Source of the DNA: Thalassotalea sp. LPB0316
Lineage (GTDB): Bacteria > Pseudomonadota > Gammaproteobacteria > Enterobacterales > Alteromonadaceae
DNA length: 64,000 bases
Direction: 5' to 3'
NCBI RefSeq assembly: GCF_014898095.1
Contig: NZ_CP062946.1
Span: 1,550,001-1,614,000, forward strand
The notes beneath the pieces were generated by a model. It was not told the origin of the DNA, ran no database searches, and saw nothing but the letters and a program-made list of their open reading frames with translations. The position numbers and the translations under genes were made by a program. How positions within the stretch are numbered: the stretch's first letter is position 1; every line of letters starts with the position of its first letter. Below are positions 54,617-63,893 of this stretch, piece after piece.

Positions 54617-55867
54617 ATGTTTGAGCAGTTTGATCTCGACAATGAGTTGTTGGGTGCGGTAAAAGATATCGGATTTAAAAAACCAACGTCTATTCAGCAA
54701 CTTGTATTGCCAGAAGCGATGGCAGGTAAAGATGTATTAGCCTCAGCACCTACCGGTACGGGTAAAACAGCAGCGTTTCTATTACCAGTAATTCAGCACT
54801 TGCTAGATTACCCACGAACGAAACCGGGCTTTCCTCGCGTACTTATTTTATCGCCGACTCGCGAGTTAGCACTGCAAATTTACGAACAAGCTCAGTTGTT
54901 GACTAAATACACCAGTGTAAAAACTGGCGTGATCACCGGTGGTGTGAACTACGGCTCGCACAAAGAAATTCTCACTAGCACTACCGACATGCTCATTGCA
55001 ACGCCTGGTCGCCTGCTTGAATATATTGAAACTGAACAGTTCGACGCGCGAGAAATTGAAATATTGGTACTTGATGAAGCCGATCGCATGTTAGATATGG
55101 GGTTTGCTGCGACCATTAATCGCATTGTTGGCGAAGCGCGCTGGCGCAAGCAAACGATGTTGTTTTCTGCCACGTTAGAAGGTTCTGGCGTTTTAAAATT
55201 CTCAAAAGAATTATTAGAAGAGCCGGTGTTTTTAGAGTCGAATCCGTCGCGCAAAGAAAAGGCAAAAATTCATCAGTGGATCCATTTAGCTGATGATAAA
55301 AAACACAAGTACGCCCTATTAGTTGCTTTGTTAAAGCAAGAAGACGTTAAGCGTGCTGTGGTATTTGCCAATAAACGCGAAACTGTGCAATTTTTATCGG
55401 GTCGCTTATATGGTGAAGAACTGCCTTGTGCTTGGTTAGAAGGCAAAATGCCACAAGATAAGCGCAATAGTGCTGTTGAGCGCGTGCGCAGTGGCGATGT
55501 CAGTATTTTGGTGGCAACCGATGTTGCTGCTCGTGGTTTAGATATTGATGATGTTACTCACGTAATTAACTTTGATATGCCGCGCAAAGCTGATATCTAT
55601 TTGCACCGCATTGGTCGAACAGGCCGTGCGGGTAACAAAGGTACCGCGATTTCATTGGTTGAAGCCCATGATATGGCGGTGATTGGTAAGATTGAGCGCT
55701 ATATTGATGAAAAACTGCCACGACGCGTTATTGACGGGTTACGCCCGAATAATAAAGAAGCAAAAGTGCCATTGAAAAAGCCGAAGGTGAAAAAGTCTAA
55801 AGCAGAGAAAAAAGCCAAGGCGAAGAAAATTGCCAAGCGCAATAGCAAAAAAGCGAAAAAGCCATAA
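54617..55867 (+). CDS. srmB: DEAD-box RNA helicase SrmB
   Basis: 416 residues. Q motif FKKPTSIQQLVLPEA, Walker A APTGTGKT, motif II LDEADRMLDMG, motif III SAT, and motif VI HRIGRTGRAG. The C-terminus is a lysine-rich basic tail (about 380-416) that fits RNA binding. SrmB helps early assembly of the large ribosomal subunit. Confidence 0.92.
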   Translation: MFEQFDLDNELLGAVKDIGFKKPTSIQQLVLPEAMAGKDVLASAPTGTGKTAAFLLPVIQHLLDYPRTKPGFPRVLILSPTRELALQIYEQAQLLTKYTSVKTGVITGGVNYGSHKEILTSTTDMLIATPGRLLEYIETEQFDAREIEILVLDEADRMLDMGFAATINRIVGEARWRKQTMLFSATLEGSGVLKFSKELLEEPVFLESNPSRKEKAKIHQWIHLADDKKHKYALLVALLKQEDVKRAVVFANKRETVQFLSGRLYGEELPCAWLEGKMPQDKRNSAVERVRSGDVSILVATDVAARGLDIDDVTHVINFDMPRKADIYLHRIGRTGRAGNKGTAISLVEAHDMAVIGKIERYIDEKLPRRVIDGLRPNNKEAKVPLKKPKVKKSKAEKKAKAKKIAKRNSKKAKKP

Positions 55868-55902
55868 GACTAAAATGCGGGAAGGTCGTAAAGCGGGAAG
55901 GT

Positions 55903-56162
55903 TATAAGGCGGTAAGAAGATTCCCGATAAAAACATTCGGGAATGACGGATTTCTTTGCTCATGTTCCCGTCTTTAAGTATTCAAGCCTTCTAGCGTTTC
56001 CACCATACAGCATTCAAGCTAACTCAATAGGCTATAAGGCGGTAAGTAGATTCCCGATAAAAACATTCGGGAATGACGGCTTTCATTTCTCACGTTAGCG
56101 CCTTCAAACATTCAAGCCATCTAGCGTTTTCGCCTTACAGCGTTCAAGTTAATTTAGTAACC
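55903..56162. repeat. Two-copy 130-bp tandem intergenic repeat
   Basis: Unit A (55903-56032) and unit B (56033-56162) align throughout: both start TATAAGGCGGTAAG, contain a constant-arm hairpin (55918-55948, 56048-56078; loop GATAAAAACATTC) and end with CATTCAAGC-like words. The arms of both hairpins are unchanged while the outer sequence has drifted. It spans the gap after srmB and just reaches the end of the DUF6868 gene. Confidence 0.8.
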
Positions 56163-56393
56163 TATAAGCTTTAAACCTATATAAGGCGCTAGATTAAATA
56201 CAAACACTAAGATTTTGTAAAAGCCAAAGCAGATATAATTCATTTGGTTAAATTGCTCAAAACTAATATCAAACCAGCGGCTGTGCATTTTGTAGATCAT
56301 CGGTTTTGCTAACACTAACGCGATAAACCACAGTAACAACACACCGTAGTTTAAAATTAGACACCAAGCTAATAGCTTCATTGTAATGTCCAT
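56154..56393 (-). CDS. Small membrane protein (DUF6868-like)
   Basis: 79 residues with two hydrophobic helices (LLAWCLILNYGVLLLWFIALVLA and CFGFYKILVFVFNLAPYIGL) flanking HSRWFDISFEQFNQMNY. It resembles the DUF6868 group of two-helix inner membrane proteins. An AGGAGAGG Shine-Dalgarno sits upstream of the ATG at 56393. It is on the same strand as, and 84 bases after, the TIGR03545 gene. Function unknown. Confidence 0.65.
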   Translation of the reverse strand: MDITMKLLAWCLILNYGVLLLWFIALVLAKPMIYKMHSRWFDISFEQFNQMNYICFGFYKILVFVFNLAPYIGLKLIGY

Positions 56394-56477
56394 ATCCTCT
56401 CCTTAAACTTTGACCTTATAACCTTTGCGCGCTCAAGCGTTCTAGCCTGAACGCGTTGAAGCGCCATGTCGATATTG

Positions 56478-58268
56478 CTAGCCGCCAAATAAATCACCGA
56501 GTTTACCTTTGAGTTTATCGGTCGCTTTTTTCTTGAGTTTATCTTCTTGTTGTTTAACGATATCGTTGTTTAACAGGTTTGATAAAGAGCCGTCAGTGGC
56601 GTTTAAAAGGTTTTCAAAATCGAGAATGTCAGCATCGGCACTATCACCTAATTTTAAGCCATTGGCGAGTTTCTCATTGAGCCCTGCTTGAATATCTGAC
56701 TTAAACCCTGCAAGTTTACTGTTAACTTGACTCATCACGCTTTTTTGTAAAATTTGATTCATTGGCGATTTTATTGAAAAGTTAGGCGATGCTAATAATC
56801 CTGTCGCGTTAACACCTAATTCGAGCGTATCTAAACTACTGATTGTTTCTAGCACTGCTTTGGCAAGCGACGAGTCAGCACTACCTTGATATTTCGCTTG
56901 GCTCAAGGTGAAGGCATTGATGCTATCTAAATCGTCATTAGATACTTTAAATTGGCCATTACCGGCGAGTAAACCACTCAGTAAAGTAACGCTCAACTCA
57001 TTAGTTTTTGCTAATGCAGCTTCAGGTAATGGCAGTTTATTCATTTGCCAGTTGCCTTGTGTTTCAAAGTCATTATTGGCTGCTAATGAAAACTGACCAG
57101 CTAAGTTAGCGATACCTTGGGTCAGGAGATTATTGGTTTTGATCGCGTATTGCGTAGGCACATTGCGCAACCAATGTTGATGGGTAACTTCAGATAAATC
57201 GATATCAAAATCACCTTGTGGCGTTACCACCGAAAAGTGTGCTTTTTTAATTAGCAGATCAGGCTGGGCATTTTCTTCATCAAAATGAACAAAGCGACCT
57301 TTGGCTGCGTGGTTAATCAGTGTTTGCTGCTCGGACGAAGGTGCTAATAGTGGTTTAACATATTGATAAACCGTTAATGCCATGTCGTGATATTCACGTG
57401 CTTTTTCACCAAATAAAATATGAGCAAAGTCTGCAGAATCGATATTGTCGAGCTGATAAGTTGACTCGATCTCACGCCAATCTTGTGATGGCGCAATTTT
57501 TAAGTCATTTACTCGCTTCGCCATAATGTTTTTTGTTTGACTCAACTGCTCTTTGGTTTTTAGGACAATAGCTTTGTCTTGCTCAAATTGCTTTTTCAAC
57601 TTGTCAAAGTCTTGCTTGATCTTATTAATATCACTAATTGAGTTAACCTTAATTTTACTTAACGCATCGACCTGCTTTTGATAGTTTTCTATCGTTTCTT
57701 CACTTGGCAGTTGACTTTTAAGCTGGCTTAACTTGTCTTTTTCTTCTTGGTAAGACTGTTCAAGTGCATTGGCCGCTTTGATCGTTTTTAAGTTACTGCC
57801 GGCGAGTAATGCTTTCGGATCGGGTAAGCTAATATCCGCTTCAGCCATGGCATTTTGCGCTTGTTGTTTTAATCTGTCGGTAATTGATAGTTCAGGATCG
57901 CGATAAACTTTTCCTTCACTTGCGCGTTTAGTGGCAAATTGAACCTGCTCGGCACGCAATTCCTCAACCAGTACTTTGCCGAGCAAATACTGCCAAATAT
58001 CAACACCCGCATTGACATGGGCAATTTCAACAACATTCTGTTCAGGCTTAGCAGCATCCGTTATTTGAATGCGGTAAACGTCAACGATAAAAGGTGAATA
58101 GTTGATGTTAACCTCATCGATATTGACTTCTGCCCCCGTGTAGCTTTCTAAACCATGCTCCATCGCTTTGCGAGCGATTGTTTCGGCAAATAAATAAACA
58201 AGCAAAACGAGTGTTGCCATGACAACGACAAATCCGGCAATACCTTGCCAACGAATGACTTTACTCAT
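56478..58268 (-). CDS. TIGR03545 family protein (membrane-anchored, coiled coil)
   Basis: 596 residues. An N-terminal membrane anchor (about 9-29) is followed by an AsmA-like opening (GLESYTGAEVNIDEVNINYSPFIVDVYRIQITD), a long coiled coil at about 160-260, and a beta-rich half. The protein probably sits in the periplasm anchored to the inner membrane. The family is paired with TIGR03546 almost without exception, as here (2 bases apart). A lipid-transport or envelope role is suggested by the AsmA-like part, and is inference. Confidence 0.85.
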   Translation of the reverse strand: MSKVIRWQGIAGFVVVMATLVLLVYLFAETIARKAMEHGLESYTGAEVNIDEVNINYSPFIVDVYRIQITDAAKPEQNVVEIAHVNAGVDIWQYLLGKVLVEELRAEQVQFATKRASEGKVYRDPELSITDRLKQQAQNAMAEADISLPDPKALLAGSNLKTIKAANALEQSYQEEKDKLSQLKSQLPSEETIENYQKQVDALSKIKVNSISDINKIKQDFDKLKKQFEQDKAIVLKTKEQLSQTKNIMAKRVNDLKIAPSQDWREIESTYQLDNIDSADFAHILFGEKAREYHDMALTVYQYVKPLLAPSSEQQTLINHAAKGRFVHFDEENAQPDLLIKKAHFSVVTPQGDFDIDLSEVTHQHWLRNVPTQYAIKTNNLLTQGIANLAGQFSLAANNDFETQGNWQMNKLPLPEAALAKTNELSVTLLSGLLAGNGQFKVSNDDLDSINAFTLSQAKYQGSADSSLAKAVLETISSLDTLELGVNATGLLASPNFSIKSPMNQILQKSVMSQVNSKLAGFKSDIQAGLNEKLANGLKLGDSADADILDFENLLNATDGSLSNLLNNDIVKQQEDKLKKKATDKLKGKLGDLFGG

Positions 58269-58270
58269 GA

Positions 58271-58786
58271 TTAAACTCCTTGGCCGGATAAGCTAGTGTA
58301 TATGCGGTAAAATTTTGAGGCTTTTAACGCTTTAACCACTCGATAGCGCTCTAGTGTTGCCATAAATGATTCGCGATACTTTTCGACTAGGCGCATCGAT
58401 AAAAAGTAGATAGGTAACAACATCACTAAACCAAAAACAAAAGCGCCTAAGGTATAGGTGTGGTGCAAGTGGGCCAATTTGAACCAATCAAATTGATATA
58501 AACTGGTGAATAAGCCCGCAAGCGCTGGTGCTGTGAGTAAGCTCTCACCCAAGCCAACCAAGGCAAAGGAGAATAGATAACTAATACCGCTAAAAAAGGT
58601 TGCAGATAAAATGAAGCTACTCAAATGAACGCGAATAAACAATGCGATAAATAAAATGACAATATTATGAAGTGAGGCTAGCGGAGCTAGGCCGAAGTAA
58701 AAACCCAAGGCGACAGCTAGGGCGATTTGTCTTGAAGAGCTTTCAGAATTTAGCGCTTGCAATAATTTAGCTAATAAAGTCAGCAT
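58271..58786 (-). CDS. TIGR03546 family membrane protein
   Basis: 171 residues. After the amphipathic start MLTLLAKLLQALNSESSSRQIALAVALGFYFGLAPLASLHN come three to four membrane helices, resembling DUF2062. The family's only strong context is TIGR03545, which follows after two bases. Function unknown. Confidence 0.85.
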   Translation of the reverse strand: MLTLLAKLLQALNSESSSRQIALAVALGFYFGLAPLASLHNIVILFIALFIRVHLSSFILSATFFSGISYLFSFALVGLGESLLTAPALAGLFTSLYQFDWFKLAHLHHTYTLGAFVFGLVMLLPIYFLSMRLVEKYRESFMATLERYRVVKALKASKFYRIYTSLSGQGV

Positions 58787-58865
58787 TATTCCTCCTTAAA
58801 ATGCTCAGCAGGTTACTTTTTTGAATTACATAGCAACCTACTGCTTACTGTTAGTATTGTGTGTT

Positions 58866-59639
58866 TTACGCTTCTTTGCGAGTAAACACCCAATCATTAT
58901 TTTTTGATAGTGCTTCGTTGTAAGTGTAACCACCGTAATTAAAGGCTTTGAGCGCGTCGAGGCTCGATACTCTATTTTCAATGATATAGCGCGCCATTAG
59001 GCCACGCGCTTTTTTAGCAAAAAAGCTAATCATTTTGTATTGGCCGTTTTTCCAGTCTTTAAAGGCAGGTGTAATAACCGTTGCTTTTAACTGCTTTTTC
59101 TTGACTGATTTAAAGTACTCGTTTGATGCAAGGTTGATCAGTAAGTCGTCACCTTGTGAAGCAATGGCATCATTTAACTGATTGGTGATAATGTCGCCCC
59201 AGAATTCATAGAGGTTTTTACCGCGATCGTTATCGAGCTTAGTGCCCATTTCTAGGCGATAGGCTTGCATTAAATCAAGTGGTTTTAGAATGCCGTACAG
59301 GCCAGATAAAATGCGCATGTGTTGTTGCGCATAGTTAAAGTCGTCTTCGCTTAGTGTGGCTGCATCTAAGCCAGTATATACATCACCATTAAAGGCTAGA
59401 ACCGCCGGACGCGCATTTTCTGGCGTGAATGGCTGTTGCCACTCACCAAATCTTGCCGCGTTTAAACCGGCGAGTTTATCACTGATCCCCATCAGCGAGC
59501 TTAAGTCTGCTGGCGTTAATTTTACGCAACGCTCAACAAGCTCTTGAGCGTGCTCAAGCAACTCAGGTTGGCTGTATTGCTCAGTTGCAAGTGGTGATTC
59601 GTAATCTAAATTTTTAGCTGGAGATACAACAAATAACAT
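58866..59639 (-). CDS. yaaA: Peroxide stress protein YaaA
   Basis: 257 residues from the ATG at 59639 ([21 protein letters not shown]); the frame opens at 59651. It has the YaaA core [40 protein letters not shown]-like [16 protein letters not shown], and [13 protein letters not shown]. In E. coli YaaA is OxyR-induced and lowers free iron during peroxide stress. It is divergent from tal. Confidence 0.95.
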   Translation of the reverse strand: MLFVVSPAKNLDYESPLATEQYSQPELLEHAQELVERCVKLTPADLSSLMGISDKLAGLNAARFGEWQQPFTPENARPAVLAFNGDVYTGLDAATLSEDDFNYAQQHMRILSGLYGILKPLDLMQAYRLEMGTKLDNDRGKNLYEFWGDIITNQLNDAIASQGDDLLINLASNEYFKSVKKKQLKATVITPAFKDWKNGQYKMISFFAKKARGLMARYIIENRVSSLDALKAFNYGGYTYNEALSKNNDWVFTRKEA

Positions 59640-59893
59640 AATAATTAACATGATAGTGAACGTTAAATGAAACTATAACATAGCTCTGTTACATTCATAT
59701 ATACGCAGATGAGTTTTTGCTGTGTATATCGAGTTAACGTTCGTTACCTTCATGTAATAAAACTAGCTACCTGACCATTTAGTAAACAAAATATAAGTAA
59801 TAGCAATTTTATACTGCATCTTACGTGTAGAATGATGTAATATTTTTACAAATTGGACGTATTACTTGGCGACGAGCCAAGAAAGGAAAAGTT

Positions 59894-60847
59894 ATGACAA
59901 ATCAGTTAGAGCAATTAAAAACCATGACCACTGTGGTTGCCGACACCGGTGATATTGAAGCCATTGCAAAGTTTCAGCCACAAGACGCAACAACTAACCC
60001 TTCATTATTACTCAAAGCTGCAGCCTTGCCTGCTTATCAAACGCTATTACAGCAAGCGGTTGATTGGGCAAAATTACAATCATCTGACGAAAGCAAACAA
60101 GTGATTGATGCGGCCGATAAACTTTCTGTGCTCATCGGTTTAGAAATTTTAAAAATAGTGCCTGGCCGAATTTCAACGGAAGTTGATGCGCGATTGTCTT
60201 TTGATACTCAAGCAACATTAGCAAAAGCGCGCAAGTTAATGGCGATGTATAACGAAGCGGGCATTTCAAATGATCGCATCTTGATCAAAATAGCCTCAAC
60301 TTGGGAAGGGATCAAAGCCGCAGAAGTACTTGAAAAAGAAGGTATCAATTGTAATTTAACGCTGTTGTTCAATTTTGCTCAAGCTCAAGCATGTGCAGAA
60401 GCGGGGGTTTATTTAATCTCGCCATTTGTCGGTCGTATTTTAGATTGGTATAAAAAAGACACGGGCAAAGCAAGTTACACAGCTGATGAAGACCCAGGTG
60501 TTATTTCGGTCACTAATATCTACAACTATTACAAAGCGAATAGCTACAACACTGTTGTGATGGGCGCGAGCTTTAGAAATGTCGGTGAAATCACTGAGCT
60601 TGCAGGTTGTGATCGCTTAACACTGAGCCCTCAGTTGATGGATGAACTCGCTAATACAGAAAGTAAAATTGAGCGAAAATTAACGCCAGACAATGCTCAA
60701 GCAAGCAAGTTACCAACCCTGACTGAGCAAGCTTTCCGTTGGCAGTTAAACCAAGATCCAATGGCGACTGAAAAGCTTGCTGAAGGTATTCGCAATTTTG
60801 CTGCTGATCAGGAAAAATTAGAACATCAGCTGAAAAGCTTGTTCTAG
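59894..60847 (+). CDS. tal: Transaldolase
   Basis: 317 residues, the normal TalB length. The N-terminus [20 protein letters not shown], the [13 protein letters not shown] segment, the Schiff-base lysine in [15 protein letters not shown] (about K132), and [10 protein letters not shown] are all present. It transfers dihydroxyacetone units in the non-oxidative pentose phosphate pathway. A GAAAGGAAAAG Shine-Dalgarno precedes the ATG. Confidence 0.96.
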   Translation: MTNQLEQLKTMTTVVADTGDIEAIAKFQPQDATTNPSLLLKAAALPAYQTLLQQAVDWAKLQSSDESKQVIDAADKLSVLIGLEILKIVPGRISTEVDARLSFDTQATLAKARKLMAMYNEAGISNDRILIKIASTWEGIKAAEVLEKEGINCNLTLLFNFAQAQACAEAGVYLISPFVGRILDWYKKDTGKASYTADEDPGVISVTNIYNYYKANSYNTVVMGASFRNVGEITELAGCDRLTLSPQLMDELANTESKIERKLTPDNAQASKLPTLTEQAFRWQLNQDPMATEKLAEGIRNFAADQEKLEHQLKSLF

Positions 60848-60962
60848 TAAGGGCTTGGTAAAAAGCGTTTAAAAAATCGTAAAATTTTCTTCATAAAGTT
60901 GTTTTATTCTACAGCAGGGTATGATATTAAAAAGATGCAGTTGTAGAAAAAAGGAGCATTCC

Positions 60963-61130
60963 ATGGATAAAATTAGCAGTGTGCTTGAAGCAGTAGAACA
61001 ACCGAAAACAAAAACTACAAACAAAAAACGAAAGTGGCGCGAAATAGAACAACTGAAGGAAAAATTCCAGTTAGAAAAGGAGCTCAGAATCTACGAAGAT
61101 TCAATGGAATACTTGTTAGAAGAATTTTAA
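60963..61130 (+). CDS. DUF3545 family small protein
   Basis: 55 residues: MDKISSVLEAVEQP, a lysine-rich basic stretch, then an acidic helix ending EYLLEEF. The KKRKWREIE block and length match DUF3545, a conserved gammaproteobacterial small protein. An AAAGGAG Shine-Dalgarno sits 5 bases upstream of the ATG at 60963; the frame opens further upstream at 60921 without support. Charge pattern suggests RNA or DNA contact, which is only a guess. Confidence 0.75.
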   Translation: MDKISSVLEAVEQPKTKTTNKKRKWREIEQLKEKFQLEKELRIYEDSMEYLLEEF

Positions 61131-61160
61131 CCTAACTAATTTATTCTCTAACATTGAAGC

Positions 61161-61190
61161 ACAAAGCTCGGTTATACCGAGCTTTGTTTT
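61161..61190 (+). terminator. Terminator after the DUF3545 gene
   Basis: 12-bp perfect stem ACAAAGCTCGGT / ACCGAGCTTTGT with a 3-base loop and TTTT. Confidence 0.88.
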
Positions 61191-61377
61191 ATGTAAAAAA
61201 AAATAAACTCATCTCAAACTATCATCTATATCCCTCAATATACTGCTTACTTGATTTGGCAAAATATCAATGAATTTAAAGCGGGATAGGTAAATTTGGA
61301 AAATAAATTTTTTATCCTCTAAACCTTTTGTGTTTTATGTGAGACTAAGATAAAAACGACAACAAGGATTGATAAAC

Positions 61378-62103
61378 ATGAAAAAACTTATAGCAGTACT
61401 GATCTCAGCAACAATATTTAACACCTCTGCCCATTCGTTTTTTGACGACTACCAAAAAGTTGGTACTGAAACGTTATCATTACCAGCAGATAATTTACGC
61501 CATTTTTCAATTGAAGCTGGCGCTGGCAGTTTAACGCTTATTGGCCATGACAATAGTGTGATTGAAGTGACTGCAGAGATCTATCAAGAAGAAAAAGGAT
61601 CGCCATACTGCTTAACTTTAGGTTCATTGAGTGATAACAAAGCCAAGCTTAAAGCCAATACATGCCACAATAATAATCATACCAGGATCAACTTAGCCGT
61701 TTATTTACCTAAACAACTGTTAACTGAAATCAGTGATGGTTCAGGGCCAATTAATAGTGAAAATACGGCTATTTTTTCTATTAATGACGGTTCGGGAGAG
61801 ATCGTTATGACGAGTAATCATGCTGACCTTGAAGTTAATGATGGTTCAGGTGCGATTGAGATCAGACAACAGTACGGCGGGCTGACTATCAATGATGGCT
61901 CAGGTGGTATTGATGTCAATCAAGTTGATGGGGATGTCAATATATCTGATGGCTCAGGTAGTATTGATGTTAAAAATATCGCAGGCCGAGTCATGGTCTC
62001 TGATGGTTCCGGCAGTATTAATATCGACACAGCACAAGCGTTTGAGTTAATCAGCGATGGCTCAGGTAGCGTAAGTGTGGTTAACGTAAATTCAGCTAAG
62101 TAG
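61378..62103 (+). CDS. Secreted beta-helix-like protein with seven DGSG repeats
   Basis: 241 residues from the ATG at 61378 (AAGGA Shine-Dalgarno; an in-frame TTG at 61369 is unlikely). A signal peptide (LIAVLISATIFNTSAHS) precedes an N-terminal beta domain with two cysteines, then seven DGSG motifs spaced 17, 18, 18, 18, 18 and 18 residues (from 61735 to 62067). The consensus rung is DGSG-x-I-x-V-x4-G-x-V-x-I. This resembles DUF4097/DUF2807 adhesin-like proteins; the exact DGSG form is striking. Ligand unknown. Confidence 0.78.
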   Translation: MKKLIAVLISATIFNTSAHSFFDDYQKVGTETLSLPADNLRHFSIEAGAGSLTLIGHDNSVIEVTAEIYQEEKGSPYCLTLGSLSDNKAKLKANTCHNNNHTRINLAVYLPKQLLTEISDGSGPINSENTAIFSINDGSGEIVMTSNHADLEVNDGSGAIEIRQQYGGLTINDGSGGIDVNQVDGDVNISDGSGSIDVKNIAGRVMVSDGSGSINIDTAQAFELISDGSGSVSVVNVNSAK

Positions 62104-62397
62104 CTAATGATTAATGTCATCTAGAAAAGTAAGCCAACTAGCACAGTTATCCCGTTGAAGAACGGGATTTCCTCCAGTTTTGGGTGACTCGTAACTGTAG
62201 CTTAGTGCCATTAAGAGTCGTTCAAGTAAATCTCACTCATTATTCGTATGTTGAAATAACGGACACTCAGAAAAGGTTAAACTGAGTTTTTTCAAAATGC
62301 TAAAGCAAAGCAACCTTAATCTAGTCAGTTGGCTAGATTAAGGTTCATATATTACGATTAAATGTGAAACTAGTTATAAATCTTAGGTTAAGAGTTT
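62104..62397. other. Gene-free gap after the DGSG gene, with one hairpin
   Basis: 294 bases, AT-rich, with no credible frame. The only structure I see is the perfect hairpin 62149-62168 (ATCCCGTT-GAAG-AACGGGAT), followed by TTTCCTCC. It resembles the subterminal hairpins of IS200/IS605 elements, but no transposase remains. Confidence 0.4.
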
Positions 62398-62820
62398 ATG
62401 AATGAACATGGAGATTTTTACATAACATTTTCAAATAATGTTTTTTATATAAAGGTACTAGGACCATGGAACTTTGAAACGTTTGAGCACTATAACAATG
62501 ACTTCAACACGCTACTGACAGTCAATAAATGCTCTTCTTATTCAGTATTTGCTGTCCTTGATGGTGAGAGTTTAATGATCCCTGAGGTATGTGAAATATT
62601 TAAAACCGCAACAACTCAACGCATAGCGACAGGACTTAACAACGTCGCATTCTACTTAACAAAATCTGCATACCCACAAGCATTTAAGCAACAAATACGT
62701 GGGCTTTATCAAGGTAAAAACCTAAACTTTAAGTTTTTTAATGATATAGAGTCGGCTAAGTCTTGGCTGAACAAATGCGAGATTACCTTAAAAGATGAGC
62801 TAATTAATAAGCTACTTTGA
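62398..62820 (+). CDS. Hypothetical cytoplasmic protein, alpha/beta
   Basis: 140 residues, no signal and no membrane helix. It alternates strands and helices (FYIKVLGPWNFETFEHYNNDFNTLL, YSVFAVLDGESLMIPEVCEIFKTAT, NVAFYLTKSAYPQAFKQQI) in a way that recalls STAS/SpoIIAA-like folds. I do not recognise a named family. Its last nine bases overlap the end of the convergent HxlR gene. It is a single gene without operon partners. Confidence 0.6.
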   Translation: MNEHGDFYITFSNNVFYIKVLGPWNFETFEHYNNDFNTLLTVNKCSSYSVFAVLDGESLMIPEVCEIFKTATTQRIATGLNNVAFYLTKSAYPQAFKQQIRGLYQGKNLNFKFFNDIESAKSWLNKCEITLKDELINKLL

Positions 62821-63183
62821 ATTTATCTGAACATCATTAGATTCTGACCAAATTCTTAACTCTTCCAAGATATGTAAAGCTGACTTCCCAAAAGCAGTTA
62901 ATTCATATGTAACAGCTATAGGTCTATCACTAATAACCTTTCTAATTACCATTCCTTCGTCTTCCAGTTCCTTTAAGCGCTGATCGACCATTTTCTTAGT
63001 GGCACCGCCTAGCATTCTAGTTAAATCATTAAATCGGACTGGCTCATCTTTCAGGTGATAAATGATTGAACCTTTCCACTTTCCGCCTATTAGTCGCATG
63101 CCTTTTTCAATTGCACAAGGCTCCATGCATGCGTTATAAACTTTTTTTCTTCCCTTACTATCTGTTTCTATTGAACTTTCCAC
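62812..63183 (-). CDS. HxlR-family transcriptional regulator
   Basis: 123 residues: a winged helix with the HxlR pattern CAIEKGMRLIGGKWKGSIIYHL, LTRMLGGATKKMVDQRLKELEDEGMVIRK and YELTAFGKSALHIL. The N-terminus has a CMEPC pair of cysteines (about 18-22). HxlR members of the YodB/QsrR/QorR type sense quinones or diamide through a cysteine, and regulate divergent quinone reductases. Here the divergent gene is such a flavoprotein, 119 bases away. Confidence 0.88.
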   Translation of the reverse strand: MESSIETDSKGRKKVYNACMEPCAIEKGMRLIGGKWKGSIIYHLKDEPVRFNDLTRMLGGATKKMVDQRLKELEDEGMVIRKVISDRPIAVTYELTAFGKSALHILEELRIWSESNDVQINSK

Positions 63184-63302
63184 AATTACTCACTTATTTA
63201 TTCTAGGTTACTAAAAGTATACTAATTGATTGTTGTTAAAAGGTACCTAAAATATACCACAAATAACCGTTCAAAATAAATTTTAATTTTGGAGAAACAA
63301 AA

Positions 63303-63884
63303 ATGAGCAATATTTTAATTATCAATGGTCACCAGTATTACCCTTTTTCTGAAGGTAAGCTTAACGGTACGCTAGTAGATAAAGCAGCTAGCTTATTAGA
63401 AGAAAAAGGTCACAAAACACGTGTAGTGACAATGTCGGAAACCATAGATGTTGAAAAAGAACTTGAGAATCATCAATGGGCTGACATCGTTATTCTTCAA
63501 ACTCCTGTAAATTGGATGGGCGTTACTTGGTCATTCAAAAAATATATGGATGAAGTGTATACAGCAGGTATGGGCGGCGCGTTATGTGTAGGCGACGGCC
63601 GAACAGAAGAAGCGCCTAAGAAAAATTATGGTATGGGCGGCACGCTAACAAATACCAAATATATGATGTCTCTCACTTTTAATGCACCAGAAGAGTCATT
63701 TAATGATGCTACTGAGTTCTTTGATGGTAAATCAATCGACGACTTAATGTTCCCTATGCATATGAACTTCAAGTTCTTTGGTATGAAACCAATGGAAACG
63801 TTTGCGTGCTTTGACGTGATGAAAAATGCAGATGTTGAAAATGACTTCAAACGTTTTGAAGCTCACATTAACAAACATTTTTAA
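63303..63884 (+). CDS. NAD(P)H-dependent flavoprotein oxidoreductase (MdaB/quinone reductase-like)
   Basis: 193 residues of the flavodoxin-like quinone reductase fold: [25 protein letters not shown] at the N-terminus, [20 protein letters not shown] and [22 protein letters not shown]. It is close to MdaB (modulator of drug activity B), which reduces quinones by two electrons. It is divergent from HxlR and precedes a peroxiredoxin-like gene by nine bases, so the pair likely forms a redox-stress operon. Confidence 0.88.
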   Translation: MSNILIINGHQYYPFSEGKLNGTLVDKAASLLEEKGHKTRVVTMSETIDVEKELENHQWADIVILQTPVNWMGVTWSFKKYMDEVYTAGMGGALCVGDGRTEEAPKKNYGMGGTLTNTKYMMSLTFNAPEESFNDATEFFDGKSIDDLMFPMHMNFKFFGMKPMETFACFDVMKNADVENDFKRFEAHINKHF

Positions 63885-63893
63885 GGAATAGAT

